From positions 3,906,001 through 3,970,000 of the forward strand of contig NZ_CP065037.1 in assembly GCF_019924635.1 (NCBI RefSeq): a stretch of DNA of 64,000 nt, given 5' to 3'. The notes under the pieces were generated by a model. The model was not told where the DNA came from, made no database searches, and saw nothing but the letters and a program-made list of their open reading frames with translations. Below are positions 26,001 to 34,443 of the stretch, one piece after another. The DNA comes from Leifsonia sp. ZF2019. Lineage in GTDB: Bacteria > Actinomycetota > Actinomycetes > Actinomycetales > Microbacteriaceae. Position 1 is the stretch's first letter, and every line of letters begins with the position of its first letter. The position numbers and the translations under genes are program-made.

Positions 26001-29000
26001 TTGAGCGCGCCGCAGACACCCGCGGTCAGCGCACGGTCGGTGGTCACGCCGAATCGGTTGGTCGCGACGGACGCGGGCGGCAGGCCCGGCTTGATCTGCA
26101 GCGAGATCGTGATGCTGTAGGTCTCGCCGGGAGCCAGCTGCGAGCCGGCCGGCCAGGTGAAGCGGATCGTCCCGGCGGCCTGATCATAGGTGCGAGTCAC
26201 CTTCGTGGGGTCCGTCGGAAGCGTGCCGCCCGACGACGTGCTGTACACCGGCACGTTGGTGGGCACGAAGATCAGCGAGCCGTCGCTCGGAAGGGTGTCG
26301 GTCGCGACCGGGTTGGGCAGGTACCCGGTCCCGGTGTTCTTGAACCGCAGGGTCCAGTTGACCTCCTTGCCGGAGGCGGCCTGGCCGGGGCTCGTCTTCT
26401 CCACCACGATGGCCGCGGTCCCGGGGTTGACCGTGAAGGTCGCCGTCGCGGTCGCCCGCGTCGCATTCACCTCGTTGTACGAGGCGTCGGCGAACACGGT
26501 GTCGGTGATGGTGCCCGCCGCGGTCTCGCCGGGCATCGGGGTGCTGACCGCCGTCGAGGCGACGGGCCCGGACCCGTCGCGCAGCTGCGACCGCAGGCTC
26601 ACGCTGAGACGGACGTTGTCCGCATTGTTGGAGGCGGCGAAGCTCGACCCGTCCGCCCGGGTGAACGTGAAGCGCAGGCCGGTCACGTCAGCCGCGGCGA
26701 CGCTCGACGGCAGTGAGGCCGTCGCGATCGTGCTCGCGGATCCGGGGTGCCAGATCGCTCCGGCGCCCTGACCGGTCTGGGCGTCGATCGTCACCCGGTC
26801 GGCGCCGGTCGGCACGTTCGGGATGGCGAAGCCGCTGAGCGTGAAGGCGTTCCAGAAGGTGGGGGTCGAGTCCTCGATGACGAGGACCTTCGGGGAGAGC
26901 GTGCCGGTCGAGCGGGCGCGCAGACTCACCTGGATGGGGTTCGTCGGGTTGGCCTGGAGCGTGCTGGTGGGGGTGAACGTCTTCGCGGTGGCGACCTGGA
27001 GGTTGCCGTTCGCCAGCGTCACGGACGCGCTCTGTGTGTCCGCGGCCTGAGCGGTCGGGTAGACGTCGTCGTGCAGCGCGCCGTAGACGGTGTTGACGAA
27101 CGCGCCGGCGGTGGGCGCCGTGCCGGTGGCCCGGCTGGTCGGGCGCAGCTGCGCCGTCAGCGTGACCGTGGCCTTCTGCCCCGGCGCGATGGTGGCGCCG
27201 GTTCCGTCGGTTCCCTGCGCGTTGGTGCCGCGCAGCAGCACGCTGACCCCGACCACGTCGGCGAGCTGGGCCGCGGTGAGCGCCGTGGCCTGCGCGATCG
27301 TGTGCGTCGTCGTCGTCAGCGTCCCATCGTCGGCGCGGTGCAGGAGCGAGACGACGCTGAGGGAGGTCTGCACTCCGCTCGCCGAGCTCAGGTCGACGGC
27401 GATCTTGGTCAGGTTCAGCCTGTCCAGCGGGTTCGCGGCCGGGTCGTAGGCGCCGAAGACGCACGGGGCCGTCGTGGTCGCGTTGGTGCAGTCGATCGGG
27501 TCGCTGATGCGGAGCTGCCAGGTGCTGCTCGTGGACGTGTTCGCGATCGTCGTCGTGTAGACGGTGGTCGGGTACGAGGCGGCGGGGACGTCCGGCTGCG
27601 GGATGACGAGCGTCGTCGGGTTCGCGGTCTTCGTCGTCTTCGTGGTGAAGGTCGGGTCGATGATCGTGACGTGATCGGACGCGGTCCGCTCGAACGGCGC
27701 GCCGGTGGCCGGGATGCCGCGCACCAGGACGGTGTTGTCGACCGCTCCGGCCGAACCGGCGATGTTGTACTCGCGGGTGCCGGTCACCCAGTCCGTCGTG
27801 GCGCCGCCGCGCACGGAGTTGCGCAGCTTCAGGTCGAGGTGGAGAGTGCGCGCATTGGCGTTGGCGCCCGGGAAGGCTCCGGCCGAGGCACTCGCCACAC
27901 CGCTGCCCACGGCCGGGGCCGTCGGGTCTCCGGTGGCGGCGATGGCCGCGGCCCGGTTCGGGCTCTCGATGAACGTGAGGCGCACACCCTGTGTCGACGC
28001 GCGCTCGGCGGTGCTCAGGGTGTAGCCGGGGAAGGTGCCGTCACAGGCGTTCGCGCTGGTGCAGGCCTTCGACGTGACGTCGTTCCACGTGGTGCCGTCG
28101 AAGAGCTCGACCTTGGAGACCTTGTCCCAGCGGATCAGCGGGTCGTAGGTCGCACCCGCCGTGGAGGTCGGGGTGATCGCGTCGATGCGCACCAGGTCGA
28201 ACGCCTGGAACACGCTGGACGAGACGGGCGAGGGGCTCGCCGGGTCCTGGACGACCATCGAGGTGACGCCGGTGGTCTGGGTGCCCCAGCCGAGCGTGAC
28301 GCCGGTGGTGGTGCCGGACTGGGCCTGCAGCACCTTGGTGCCGTCCCACGCCTTGCTCGCGATCAGCGGACCGGGACCTCCGTCGGTGGCCTGGACGTTC
28401 GCGGTGGCGCAGTCCACGGCGGGACGGCTCGTGATGGTCGCGCCGCCGTTGACGGTGCCGCTCGCGCTGCTGACCGCGCAGTTCTCGTAGGCGGTGAGCG
28501 CCGGGTACGTGCCCGGGTTGGTCGGGCCGCTGCCGTCGCGGAGCGTGCCGCGCGCGACGAACACGATGCCCGGCTTCACGTTGGTCGCCTGGCCGAAGCC
28601 GTCCTGATCGGCGAAGGTGAAGCGCAGCCCCCGCACGTCGGAGTGCCCCGTGCCGTTCGGCAGGACGTCGTCGAGCACGGCCGAGTAGGTCTTCGCACCC
28701 GAGGTGGCGTCGACGGTGGTCAGCGTCTTCCAGGTGGTTCCGTCGGTCGTGTACTCGATGGTGAGCGTCGACCCGTTCGGGACGGAGGTCGGCGCGATCG
28801 CGGTGGCGTCGAACGCGTTCCAATACGGAGCGGCGGTCGGATCCTGCGGCTCCGTCACGACGATCGTGGTGGGGCGCACGGAGCTGGTGCCCGGCGGCGT
28901 CTGCGCCGACAGCTGCACCAGGCTCGCGCCGCCCGGGATCACGGTCTGCGGAGTGATCGTCTTGTCGAGCGCCAGCGTCACCTCGGGGAAGTACACCTCG

Positions 29001-30634
29001 AGGTTCGCGGTCGCCGTGTCCTCGGCGGTCCCTGCCGCGTTGACGCCGGTGACGGTCGCCGCGTTCGGGTAGGTGACGAAGCCGGAGCCGGCGGGCCCCG
29101 CATCCGTCGTCGTCCCGACGCGGAAGGGCAGCTTCGCCGTCGCCCCGGTGCCGATGGTGCCGGTGTAGGTCACCTGGAAGGCGGTGATGTACTGCCCGGG
29201 AGCGAGCGTCGGCGCGCTGGGCAGCCCGGACGACGAGGTGAAGGTCGAGTCGGCGGGGGCCGTCCCGGTGTTCACCGACCAGGAGACCGTGGCGCCCGTC
29301 GCGCCGTCCGGCCATGCCGCACCCGACGTGAACCCGCCGAACGAGATCTTGTCGGAGAAGAACGTGCCGCTGCCGGGCTCGCGCACGGACAGGCTGGTGA
29401 GCGGACCCGTGGACGTGTTGGTCGCGGTGAGGGTGGCGGTGGTGGATTGCCCGGCCGGGATCTGCTGGACGCTGAAGCTCTTGTCGGCGGACACGCTCAC
29501 CGTGAGCGGGGCGATCACCTGAGAGGCCGTGGCGGGCGCCGAGGTCGCATCGCCCTTCGGCGTGCTGACGACGGAGGCGATCGTGTTGACGCGGGTGCCG
29601 CCGGCGACGAGCGCGGCGCCCGTCCGGCGGTTTGTCGCGCGCTGCGCGAAGACGACGTCGACGGATCCGTTGGCACCCGGCGTGATGGCGGCCCCGCCCT
29701 GCGACGAGCTGAAGACGATCTTCAGGCCGAGCACATCGCCCGCGGCGACCGTGGAGGGAAGCGCGGGGGTGGCACCCACCGGCCCGGGGACGTCCCCGCC
29801 CGCGGTCACGGCCACCACCTGCACCTGGTCGGCGCCGGCGGGCATGGTCACGGCGCCGAAGCCCGCGAAGTCGTAGAAGTCGTACACGCCGCCCGCGACC
29901 GTCGGGTCGGCGGGCTCGGCGATCGTCAGGCTGGTCGCGTCGATGTTCGACGAGCTCGACGCCTTGAGGGTCGCGGTCGAGTGCTCGCCTGCGGCGAACT
30001 GGGTGGATGCCGGGGTCCAGGTCTTCGAGGCCGTCGCACCGAGCACGTCGGGCACGTGCACGGTGACCGGCGCGGAGGCCTGCACGGTGGCCGCGTTGCT
30101 CGCCGTGAACGACGCGGTGTTGGTGAGGGTCTGGGTGTCGTACGACTTCGCGACGTCGTCGGGCACCTTGGCGGTGATCTGGACGGTGCCGGTCGCACCC
30201 GCGGCGAGCCCCGTGCTCGCGGGAGTGGTGTTGGGCACGGCGTCGTTGAACGCGACCTTGACCGTGTTGCCGTCGACCGTGACCGCGCCGCTGCCGCCGA
30301 CGACCGTGGGCGTGCCGACGATGGTCAGCGGCGCCGGGACGGGATCGGTGATCGTCGCGTTCACACAGCCGGTCGTGGTGGAGGAGCAGCCGAAGTTGAG
30401 GGTGTAGACAAACTGCTGCCCGGGCTGCACATCCGTGACCGTGGTCGTCTTCGACAGGTTCAGGACGCCGGAGCCCAGGTCGTCGGCGTTGGCCGCCTGG
30501 ACGCCGATCGCCGAGGAGCCGAGCAGCACCAGCGCGAGTGCTGCGGCGACACTGACGGGAGTCCGGAGAGTGAGCCCGGCGGCCGAGTGACGGCCGCGCG
30601 GGCGCACGAAGAGAGCGCGGATTCGGGTAAGCAC
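23069..30634 (-). CDS. Giant LAXTG-anchored surface protein with DUF11-like and five DUF5979 repeats
   Basis: From GTG 30634 (GGGGA about 6 nt upstream) the protein has 2521 residues; ATG 30661 is an alternative. A long signal peptide with VSVAAALALVLLGSSAIGV ends near residue 45. The body is a string of Thr/Ser/Val-rich beta-sandwich modules of DUF11/SdrD-like type (for example WTLRFKNTGTGYLPNPVATD near 1415). Five consecutive DUF5979 repeats (about 1806-2348) each start like LTITKTVDGDAAGAYGDGPF and end in C-V-E/T-ET. A typical DUF11 module (VGDTIVYTIVVTNDGE) follows, then LASTG (about 2484), a membrane helix and a RRRPRRG tail. The paired Cys in the repeats may form disulfides. The likely role is an extended adhesin or wall-layer protein; its partner is unknown. 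Confidence 0.88.
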   Translation of the reverse strand: MLTRIRALFVRPRGRHSAAGLTLRTPVSVAAALALVLLGSSAIGVQAANADDLGSGVLNLSKTTTVTDVQPGQQFVYTLNFGCSSTTTGCVNATITDPVPAPLTIVGTPTVVGGSGAVTVDGNTVKVAFNDAVPNTTPASTGLAAGATGTVQITAKVPDDVAKSYDTQTLTNTASFTASNAATVQASAPVTVHVPDVLGATASKTWTPASTQFAAGEHSTATLKASSSSNIDATSLTIAEPADPTVAGGVYDFYDFAGFGAVTMPAGADQVQVVAVTAGGDVPGPVGATPALPSTVAAGDVLGLKIVFSSSQGGAAITPGANGSVDVVFAQRATNRRTGAALVAGGTRVNTIASVVSTPKGDATSAPATASQVIAPLTVSVSADKSFSVQQIPAGQSTTATLTATNTSTGPLTSLSVREPGSGTFFSDKISFGGFTSGAAWPDGATGATVSWSVNTGTAPADSTFTSSSGLPSAPTLAPGQYITAFQVTYTGTIGTGATAKLPFRVGTTTDAGPAGSGFVTYPNAATVTGVNAAGTAEDTATANLEVYFPEVTLALDKTITPQTVIPGGASLVQLSAQTPPGTSSVRPTTIVVTEPQDPTAAPYWNAFDATAIAPTSVPNGSTLTIEYTTDGTTWKTLTTVDATSGAKTYSAVLDDVLPNGTGHSDVRGLRFTFADQDGFGQATNVKPGIVFVARGTLRDGSGPTNPGTYPALTAYENCAVSSASGTVNGGATITSRPAVDCATANVQATDGGPGPLIASKAWDGTKVLQAQSGTTTGVTLGWGTQTTGVTSMVVQDPASPSPVSSSVFQAFDLVRIDAITPTSTAGATYDPLIRWDKVSKVELFDGTTWNDVTSKACTSANACDGTFPGYTLSTAERASTQGVRLTFIESPNRAAAIAATGDPTAPAVGSGVASASAGAFPGANANARTLHLDLKLRNSVRGGATTDWVTGTREYNIAGSAGAVDNTVLVRGIPATGAPFERTASDHVTIIDPTFTTKTTKTANPTTLVIPQPDVPAASYPTTVYTTTIANTSTSSTWQLRISDPIDCTNATTTAPCVFGAYDPAANPLDRLNLTKIAVDLSSASGVQTSLSVVSLLHRADDGTLTTTTHTIAQATALTAAQLADVVGVSVLLRGTNAQGTDGTGATIAPGQKATVTLTAQLRPTSRATGTAPTAGAFVNTVYGALHDDVYPTAQAADTQSASVTLANGNLQVATAKTFTPTSTLQANPTNPIQVSLRARSTGTLSPKVLVIEDSTPTFWNAFTLSGFAIPNVPTGADRVTIDAQTGQGAGAIWHPGSASTIATASLPSSVAAADVTGLRFTFTRADGSSFAASNNADNVRLSVSLRSQLRDGSGPVASTAVSTPMPGETAAGTITDTVFADASYNEVNATRATATATFTVNPGTAAIVVEKTSPGQAASGKEVNWTLRFKNTGTGYLPNPVATDTLPSDGSLIFVPTNVPVYSTSSGGTLPTDPTKVTRTYDQAAGTIRFTWPAGSQLAPGETYSITISLQIKPGLPPASVATNRFGVTTDRALTAGVCGALNPGNGRAISFAANTCSTSNVVTTLSQGSFTASKGVRSDSGDAQNINNPSLPCTSDSDGYYRYPCAAVSTVGGTDHWKLEMVNGGNVAAKNLTAVDVFPYPGDVGVVDPSQRGSVYTPRFNGDVAFQSSGGVDGTRMDWYVTTSANPCTKEITPGAGSCPAGSWLPSSAVGTTVDAGAVTAIKLVFDFSGAPGAVLPAGGALKVTYSTTNVPTTTAGDDRAPVTAPVTGVRAWNSFGFYPTYVSGSQPAGPQEPIKSGVLLLGGPLQITKTITGPAAEYAPTSFVADVACTVDGVKVDLGSASSVTLSKAGGYTARIDGIPVGASCAVTEHGADGSYGESSRTVTPASVVIATAADASAPVPAAQTVAIANDYATTQLTVTKHVETAATAGSFGPFDLTLVCTSALGTSIPLAAADAAFTLADGESRTVTGLPVGAKCVISETDADGAATAPNHVGIAFDGAAETTGDSTTVTLTGADGGDTAVVNNHYAAGTLTITKTVDGDAAGAYGDGPFTVHATCVYAGDQTLFDGDLTIRGGETVTVPGVYPAGTVCDVTETATGGATGSTVDQPSVTIPGALDGTVQNVTVDVTNTFSAGSVTLEKVRDGDGAATYGAGPFTAQLTCTWVKDGVTLTIPLPDAGVVVLDQANGYTATVTGLIQGAHCDTAETATGGATSVAIAPAGGVTVPAGTPATVTITNTFDTGSLTIDKKRVGAGVALFGAGPFTVQVTCTYDVDGVTTPIDLGARGTLELSKANGYTATVDDLIAGASCAVEETDAGLATATTLDPADGVVAIPSGSAATVTVTNRFDIGHLAVAKSADRPTASVGDTIVYTIVVTNDGEIDAVDATVSDLLPRGLRVISTSPASTMTAGKLTWKIPALAVGASTSFTVTTVLDQPLDTTNRATVTTPPGPWTPSTGEGGCGDAGEACAVVLDPPAAGGLASTGSTQGAGVLWGIGLLVAGAAGLVVTRLRRRPRRG

Positions 30635-30777
30635 AACAATCCCCCATGCGGGACGAAGCATCCGGGTCCGCTCGGCGGGCGTCGGGACGGGTGTGCGACG
30701 GGCGTCGGTTCGGGTAGCGGCTCGCGGGTCGGGTCCAACGAGAGATGCTTCACCCCTTTCCTATCGAAGTTTCCATC

Positions 30778-30854
30778 ACACCTGTAGGTGTTTTGCTACC
30801 CCAAAGCTGGGGACAGTCCACCGCATGGAGGACGTTTCTGTACCCCGAACGGGG
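30778..30854. promoter_or_regulatory. Three palindromes in the divergent surface-protein/helicase promoter region
   Basis: The 306-nt gap between the two starts holds acacctgtaggtgt (30778-30791), then cccca-aagc-tgggg (30798-30812 area) and ccccg-aa-cgggg (30843-30854). The last two share the form TACCCC-N4/6-GGGG with 40-45 bp between centres. They are candidate regulator sites for either gene; no matching regulator is known to me. Confidence 0.4.
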
Positions 30855-30940
30855 CGGCGGGGTCCGCCGCAGCGGCGGAGACGTGCCCGGGACGAGCGCT
30901 CGCATGGCACACGCCCCGCCCGGGGACTACCGTTGACCCG

Positions 30941-32764
30941 GTGACCACGACCGAGACACCCAGCACCGAGGCGGACGCCGCCGACGCGACGCCCACCTTC
31001 TCCGATCTCGGCCTGGAGGGCGCCGTCCTGAAGGCCCTGAAGGACCTCGGATACGAGACTCCCTCCGCCATCCAGGCGGCCACCATCCCCGTGCTGATGG
31101 AGGGTCGCGACGTCGTCGGGCTCGCGCAGACGGGCACGGGAAAGACCGCGGCTTTCGCTCTGCCGATCCTCTCGCGCCTCGACCTGTCGCAGAAGAGCCC
31201 GCAGGCGCTCGTGCTCGCCCCCACCCGCGAGCTGGCCCTGCAGGTGGCGGAGGCGTTCGAGAGCTACGCCGCGCACCTCAAGGGCGTGCACCTGCTCCCG
31301 GTGTACGGCGGGCAGGGCTACGGCGTGCAGCTGTCGGCGTTGCGACGCGGCGTGCACATCGTCGTCGGCACGCCCGGCCGGATCATGGACCACCTCGACA
31401 AGGGCACCCTCGACCTGTCCGAGCTCAAGTACCTCGTGCTCGACGAGGCCGACGAGATGCTGAAGATGGGGTTCGCGGAGGATGTGGAGACCATCCTCGC
31501 CGACACTCCGGACGACAAGCAGGTCGCCCTGTTCTCGGCGACCATGCCGGCGTCGATCCGGCGCATCTCGAAGAACTACCTGCACGATCCCGAAGAGATC
31601 ACCATCACGGGCAAGACGACCACGTCGGCCAACATCACCCAGCGCTACCTCGTCGTGTCGTACCCGCAGAAGGTCGACGCCCTCACCCGCATCCTCGAAG
31701 TCGAGAACTTCGAGGGGATGATCATCTTCGTCCGCACCAAGAACGAGACCGAGACGCTCGCGGAGCGGCTCCGCGCGCGCGGTTACTCGGCGGCGGCGAT
31801 CAACGGAGACGTGGCACAGGCCCAGCGGGAACGCACGGTGGACCAGCTCAAGTCGGGCACGCTCGACATCCTCGTGGCGACGGACGTCGCGGCGCGCGGC
31901 CTCGACGTCGAACGCATCAGCCATGTGGTCAACTTCGACATCCCGGTCGACACGGAGTCGTACGTGCACCGCATCGGACGCACGGGCCGCGCGGGCCGCA
32001 GCGGTGACGCGATCAGCTTCGTCACGCCCCGCGAGCGCCGCCTCCTCACCGCGATCGAGAAGGCGACCCGCCAGCCCTTGACGCAGATGCAGCTGCCGAG
32101 CATCGACGACGTGAACGAGACCCGCCTCGCGCGCTTCGACGACGCGATCACCGAGGCGCTGACGCAGGAGGACCGCATCTCGCGGTTCCGCGACATCATC
32201 GCCCACTACGTCGAGCACCACGACGTCCCGGAGGCGGACGTGTCCGCGGCCCTCGCCATCGTGGCGCAGGGCGACGAGCCCCTCCTGCTGGACGCCGACG
32301 ACGCGCTGACCCGTCAGGTGCAGCGCGACTCCCGGTACGAGGATCGGGGTCGGGACCGCGGTGGACGCGACGACCGCCGCACGCGCGGCGACCGCCCGGC
32401 CCGACGCGAGCGCAGCGACAAGCCGATGTCGGCGTACCGGATCGAGGTCGGCAAACGGCACAAAGTGGAACCGCGCCAGATCGTCGGCGCGCTCGCCAAC
32501 GAGGGCGGTCTGAGCCGCGACGACTTCGGGCACATCCGCATCATGCCGGCGTTCTCCATCGTCGAGCTGCCCGCCGATCTGCCGCGCGACACCCTCGACC
32601 GCCTCGCCGACACGCGCATCAGCGGACGCCTGATCGACATCCGCCCCGACCGCGGGGCCGGTGCACGCCGCGACGGCGACAGGCGGGATCGCGACGAGCG
32701 ACGTGACCGTGACGACCGACGTGACCGTGACGACCGACCGGCGCGCAAGCCGCGCCACCGCTGA
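30941..32764 (+). CDS. deaD: DEAD-box RNA helicase with DbpA-type RNA-binding domain
   Basis: The protein has 607 residues. The full helicase set is visible: Q-motif region, AQTGTGKTAAF (motif I), PTRELALQ, TPGR, DEAD within VLDEADEML, SAT, and C-terminal DVAARGLDV and HRIGRTGRAGR. Residues about 500-580 (YRIEVGKRHKVEPRQIVGAL, then DFGHIRIMPAFSIVELP) form a DbpA/CsdA RNA-binding domain. An Arg/Asp-rich tail with RDRDD repeats ends the protein. GTG 30941 is the first plausible start; no ribosome site is visible, so translation may be leaderless. It likely unwinds rRNA or mRNA structure in ribosome assembly or cold adaptation. Confidence 0.94.
   Translation: MTTTETPSTEADAADATPTFSDLGLEGAVLKALKDLGYETPSAIQAATIPVLMEGRDVVGLAQTGTGKTAAFALPILSRLDLSQKSPQALVLAPTRELALQVAEAFESYAAHLKGVHLLPVYGGQGYGVQLSALRRGVHIVVGTPGRIMDHLDKGTLDLSELKYLVLDEADEMLKMGFAEDVETILADTPDDKQVALFSATMPASIRRISKNYLHDPEEITITGKTTTSANITQRYLVVSYPQKVDALTRILEVENFEGMIIFVRTKNETETLAERLRARGYSAAAINGDVAQAQRERTVDQLKSGTLDILVATDVAARGLDVERISHVVNFDIPVDTESYVHRIGRTGRAGRSGDAISFVTPRERRLLTAIEKATRQPLTQMQLPSIDDVNETRLARFDDAITEALTQEDRISRFRDIIAHYVEHHDVPEADVSAALAIVAQGDEPLLLDADDALTRQVQRDSRYEDRGRDRGGRDDRRTRGDRPARRERSDKPMSAYRIEVGKRHKVEPRQIVGALANEGGLSRDDFGHIRIMPAFSIVELPADLPRDTLDRLADTRISGRLIDIRPDRGAGARRDGDRRDRDERRDRDDRRDRDDRPARKPRHR
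32694..32741 (+). repeat. 18-bp tandem repeat in helicase tail
   Basis: Nearly identical 18-bp units (core gacgaccgacgtgaccgt) encode repeated D-D-R-R-D-R. The charged tail probably contacts RNA and may vary in length between strains. Confidence 0.75.
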
Positions 32765-32775
32765 AAGGGGACGGC

Positions 32776-32913
32776 ATGAGCAGAGAGAAGCGCGAAGAGC
32801 GCGCGGAGGCCGAGGCCCGCGCCGAGGCGGAGGCCGCCATCGAGGCGACGGAGACCGACGACTCGGGAGTCGACGCCGACGAGCAGCTGGAGTCGGAGGA
32901 GGAGCCGGGGTAG
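32776..32913 (+). CDS. Small acidic protein downstream of helicase
   Basis: A 45-residue frame begins MSREKREERAEAEARAEAEA and ends in ESEEEPG. ATG 32776 has GAAAGGGG 5 nt upstream and lies 11 nt after the helicase stop, so they are probably co-transcribed. The first half is predicted to be a charged helix, the second half is acidic and disordered. No family is recognised; its position suggests a partner or accessory of the helicase. Confidence 0.65.
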   Translation: MSREKREERAEAEARAEAEAAIEATETDDSGVDADEQLESEEEPG

Positions 32914-32920
32914 CACCGGA

Positions 32921-33352
32921 TCAGGACGGCGGCCCGGCTCGCCTGGACCGGCACTGCCGGTACAGGATCGTCCGGCGCCCGTCGGCGGTCTGAAGGTAGG
33001 CGAGCCTCCCGGATATGCACGAGATCAGCGCACCCTCCCCCGAGAGCTGCGCGCGATGCATCGCAGAGCCGAGCGTCGTGCTCTCGTCCTCGACCAGACC
33101 GTCTTTGACGAGCACGCAGGTCGACGGGGCGCCGAGCCGCTCGAGCAGCCGCACGGCGAACCGCTCGTCGCGGTCGGCGACGCTGACGGTTCGCGCGTCG
33201 ACGAGGGGGAGCGGCGACCGCAGCAGCGCCCGGAAACGCTGGCGACCCGCTCGCGTGTTCCGCCCGACGAGCAGCGCCAGCCAGGCCGTCGGGTCCACGA
33301 AGGCGTGCACGAACGACCTCACGTGCTCTTCGACGAGGCGCCTGTCCGTCAT
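32921..33352 (-). CDS. Hypothetical protein, 143 aa
   Basis: ATG 33352 has GGGAG about 8 nt upstream. The protein contains VEEHVRSFVHAFVDPTAWL, a basic RFRALLRSPLPLVD, and a C-terminal half with CVLVKDGLVEDES, ISCISGRLAYLQTADGR and YRQCRSRRAG. The last 45 residues look like a small beta domain. No signal peptide or membrane segment is seen. I do not recognise the family. It ends 7 nt from the convergent small acidic gene. Confidence 0.6.
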   Translation of the reverse strand: MTDRRLVEEHVRSFVHAFVDPTAWLALLVGRNTRAGRQRFRALLRSPLPLVDARTVSVADRDERFAVRLLERLGAPSTCVLVKDGLVEDESTTLGSAMHRAQLSGEGALISCISGRLAYLQTADGRRTILYRQCRSRRAGPPS

Positions 33353-33737
33353 GCCGAGACTCCCGGTGGTGCCGACGTCATCCGCGGCACTTCCCGGAGA
33401 CGTCGATGTGCGCTGACACGAGGTGTTCGGCGCGGCGCCCCGCACCGGATTCCGTGACCCGAGGTTCGGGCGGAGGACGCGCGACCCGTGGCCGACGCCG
33501 GGTCGACTACGGCAACCGAACCGTCGGGCTACGTATTCTCGCCCCAGACGCACGTAACGCCTCCCAGCGTCCGGAAGGGTGATCTCAGACCTCCGGTCAT
33601 ACGGGTAGACACGGAGGGCTCCACCGCCGGCATTCGGGTTGTCGGCGTCTCACAGCGCGGGCGAGTCGCAGACACGTGCTCGCCCGCGCTTCCCGTGTCG
33701 GCTATCGGAGTGGCGGTCGGGACATTGCCCCCGCAGA
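33353..33737. other. 385-nt intergenic stretch
   Basis: No supported gene. It holds the upstream region of the 143-aa protein (right-to-left) and, at 33654-33690, a long hairpin that terminates the toxin-antitoxin operon. A patch at 33520-33560 (tacgtattctcgcc) is somewhat AT-richer but no convincing promoter was seen. Confidence 0.6.
33654..33690 (-). terminator. Hairpin downstream of BrnTA-like operon
   Basis: Perfect 12-bp inverted repeat agcgcgggcgag / ctcgcccgcgct (33654-33665, 33679-33690) with a 13-nt loop, 47 nt after the antitoxin stop. Confidence 0.65.
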
Positions 33738-34097
33738 TCAGCCGGCGAGCCTGTGCTGCTCCAGCAGCAGATGCACGGCCTCGCGCACCAGCTCACTCTC
33801 CTTCTTCCCGGTCTGCTGGATCAACCGATCGAAGGCCGCCCGATCAGCCGCAGGGATGCGGCCGCGCACAGTGGGCGACGCCCCCTTGGGATGGGTCCCG
33901 AGTCGCGGCCTCCCCGCCGAGCGCAGGGCGTCGTCCAGCGCCTCCTCCGAGCCGTACTCGCTCAGCATGAATTCGCGACCTGCCTGTTCGGCGGCCAAGC
34001 CGATCAGGACGTTCTGGGGCGCGGGCAGCTGCGTGGCGACATCGGTCAGCCGGGCTGCAAGCGCCTCGTACTCCGCGTCGGTCATCGTCTCAGACAT
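33738..34097 (-). CDS. Ribbon-helix-helix antitoxin-like protein
   Basis: The protein has 119 residues; ATG 34097 has GGAGGAG 8 nt upstream. The N-terminal half is helical (MTDAEYEALAARLTDVATQL). The C-terminal half, RIPAADRAAFDRLIQQTG followed by ESELVREAVHLLLEQHRLAG, has the beta-helix-helix spacing of a MetJ/Arc-type DNA-binding domain, as in BrnA antitoxins. It overlaps the upstream toxin-like gene by 8 nt, toxin first, as in brnTA operons. It likely binds both the toxin and the operon promoter. Confidence 0.65.
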   Translation of the reverse strand: MSETMTDAEYEALAARLTDVATQLPAPQNVLIGLAAEQAGREFMLSEYGSEEALDDALRSAGRPRLGTHPKGASPTVRGRIPAADRAAFDRLIQQTGKKESELVREAVHLLLEQHRLAG

Positions 34098-34368
34098 TCG
34101 GATTCTCCTCCCTGTAGCGCCGGAACTTCGGGCCCAACTCCATCGCATGGAAGACCCCGGCCTCGCGACCATCCGGGTACACATTGACCAGGATCTCGAT
34201 CTCCCGTTCGGTCTGGCCGTGCGGGTGGTCGATCATCAACCGAACTGTTCCATCATCACGCGAGGCGCCGGGTATGTCCGCCTGATACGTGGGATGCAGA
34301 AGCGCCCAGATCTGATCGGCCTTCGAAACACCATGCTTGAATGCCGAGTCGATCCATCGGGGCGCCAT
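34090..34368 (-). CDS. Putative BrnT-like toxin
   Basis: The protein has 92 residues and reads WIDSAFKHGVSKADQIWALLHP at the start and GVFHAMELGPKFRRYREENP at the end, with a central ILVNVYPDGREAGVFH strand. The layout (KHGVS near the start, strand-rich middle, C-terminal RxYREE helix) resembles BrnT/RelE-fold RNases, but identity is too low to be sure. ATG 34368 has GAGG almost touching the start codon. Overlap with a ribbon-helix-helix gene is the main support for the toxin reading. Confidence 0.5.
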   Translation of the reverse strand: MAPRWIDSAFKHGVSKADQIWALLHPTYQADIPGASRDDGTVRLMIDHPHGQTEREIEILVNVYPDGREAGVFHAMELGPKFRRYREENPNV

Positions 34369-34443
34369 TCCTCAATTTATCACGGCTACAGATATTCGGC
34401 CACGCAAATCGAGGTCGAGGACCCGTGGACGGCATGCGCCCCC

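Noticed and set aside
21809..30787. Long plus-strand open frames opposite the giant surface protein
   Set aside because: Same reason: antisense of a repetitive high-GC gene; the minus-strand frame has signal peptide, domains and anchor.
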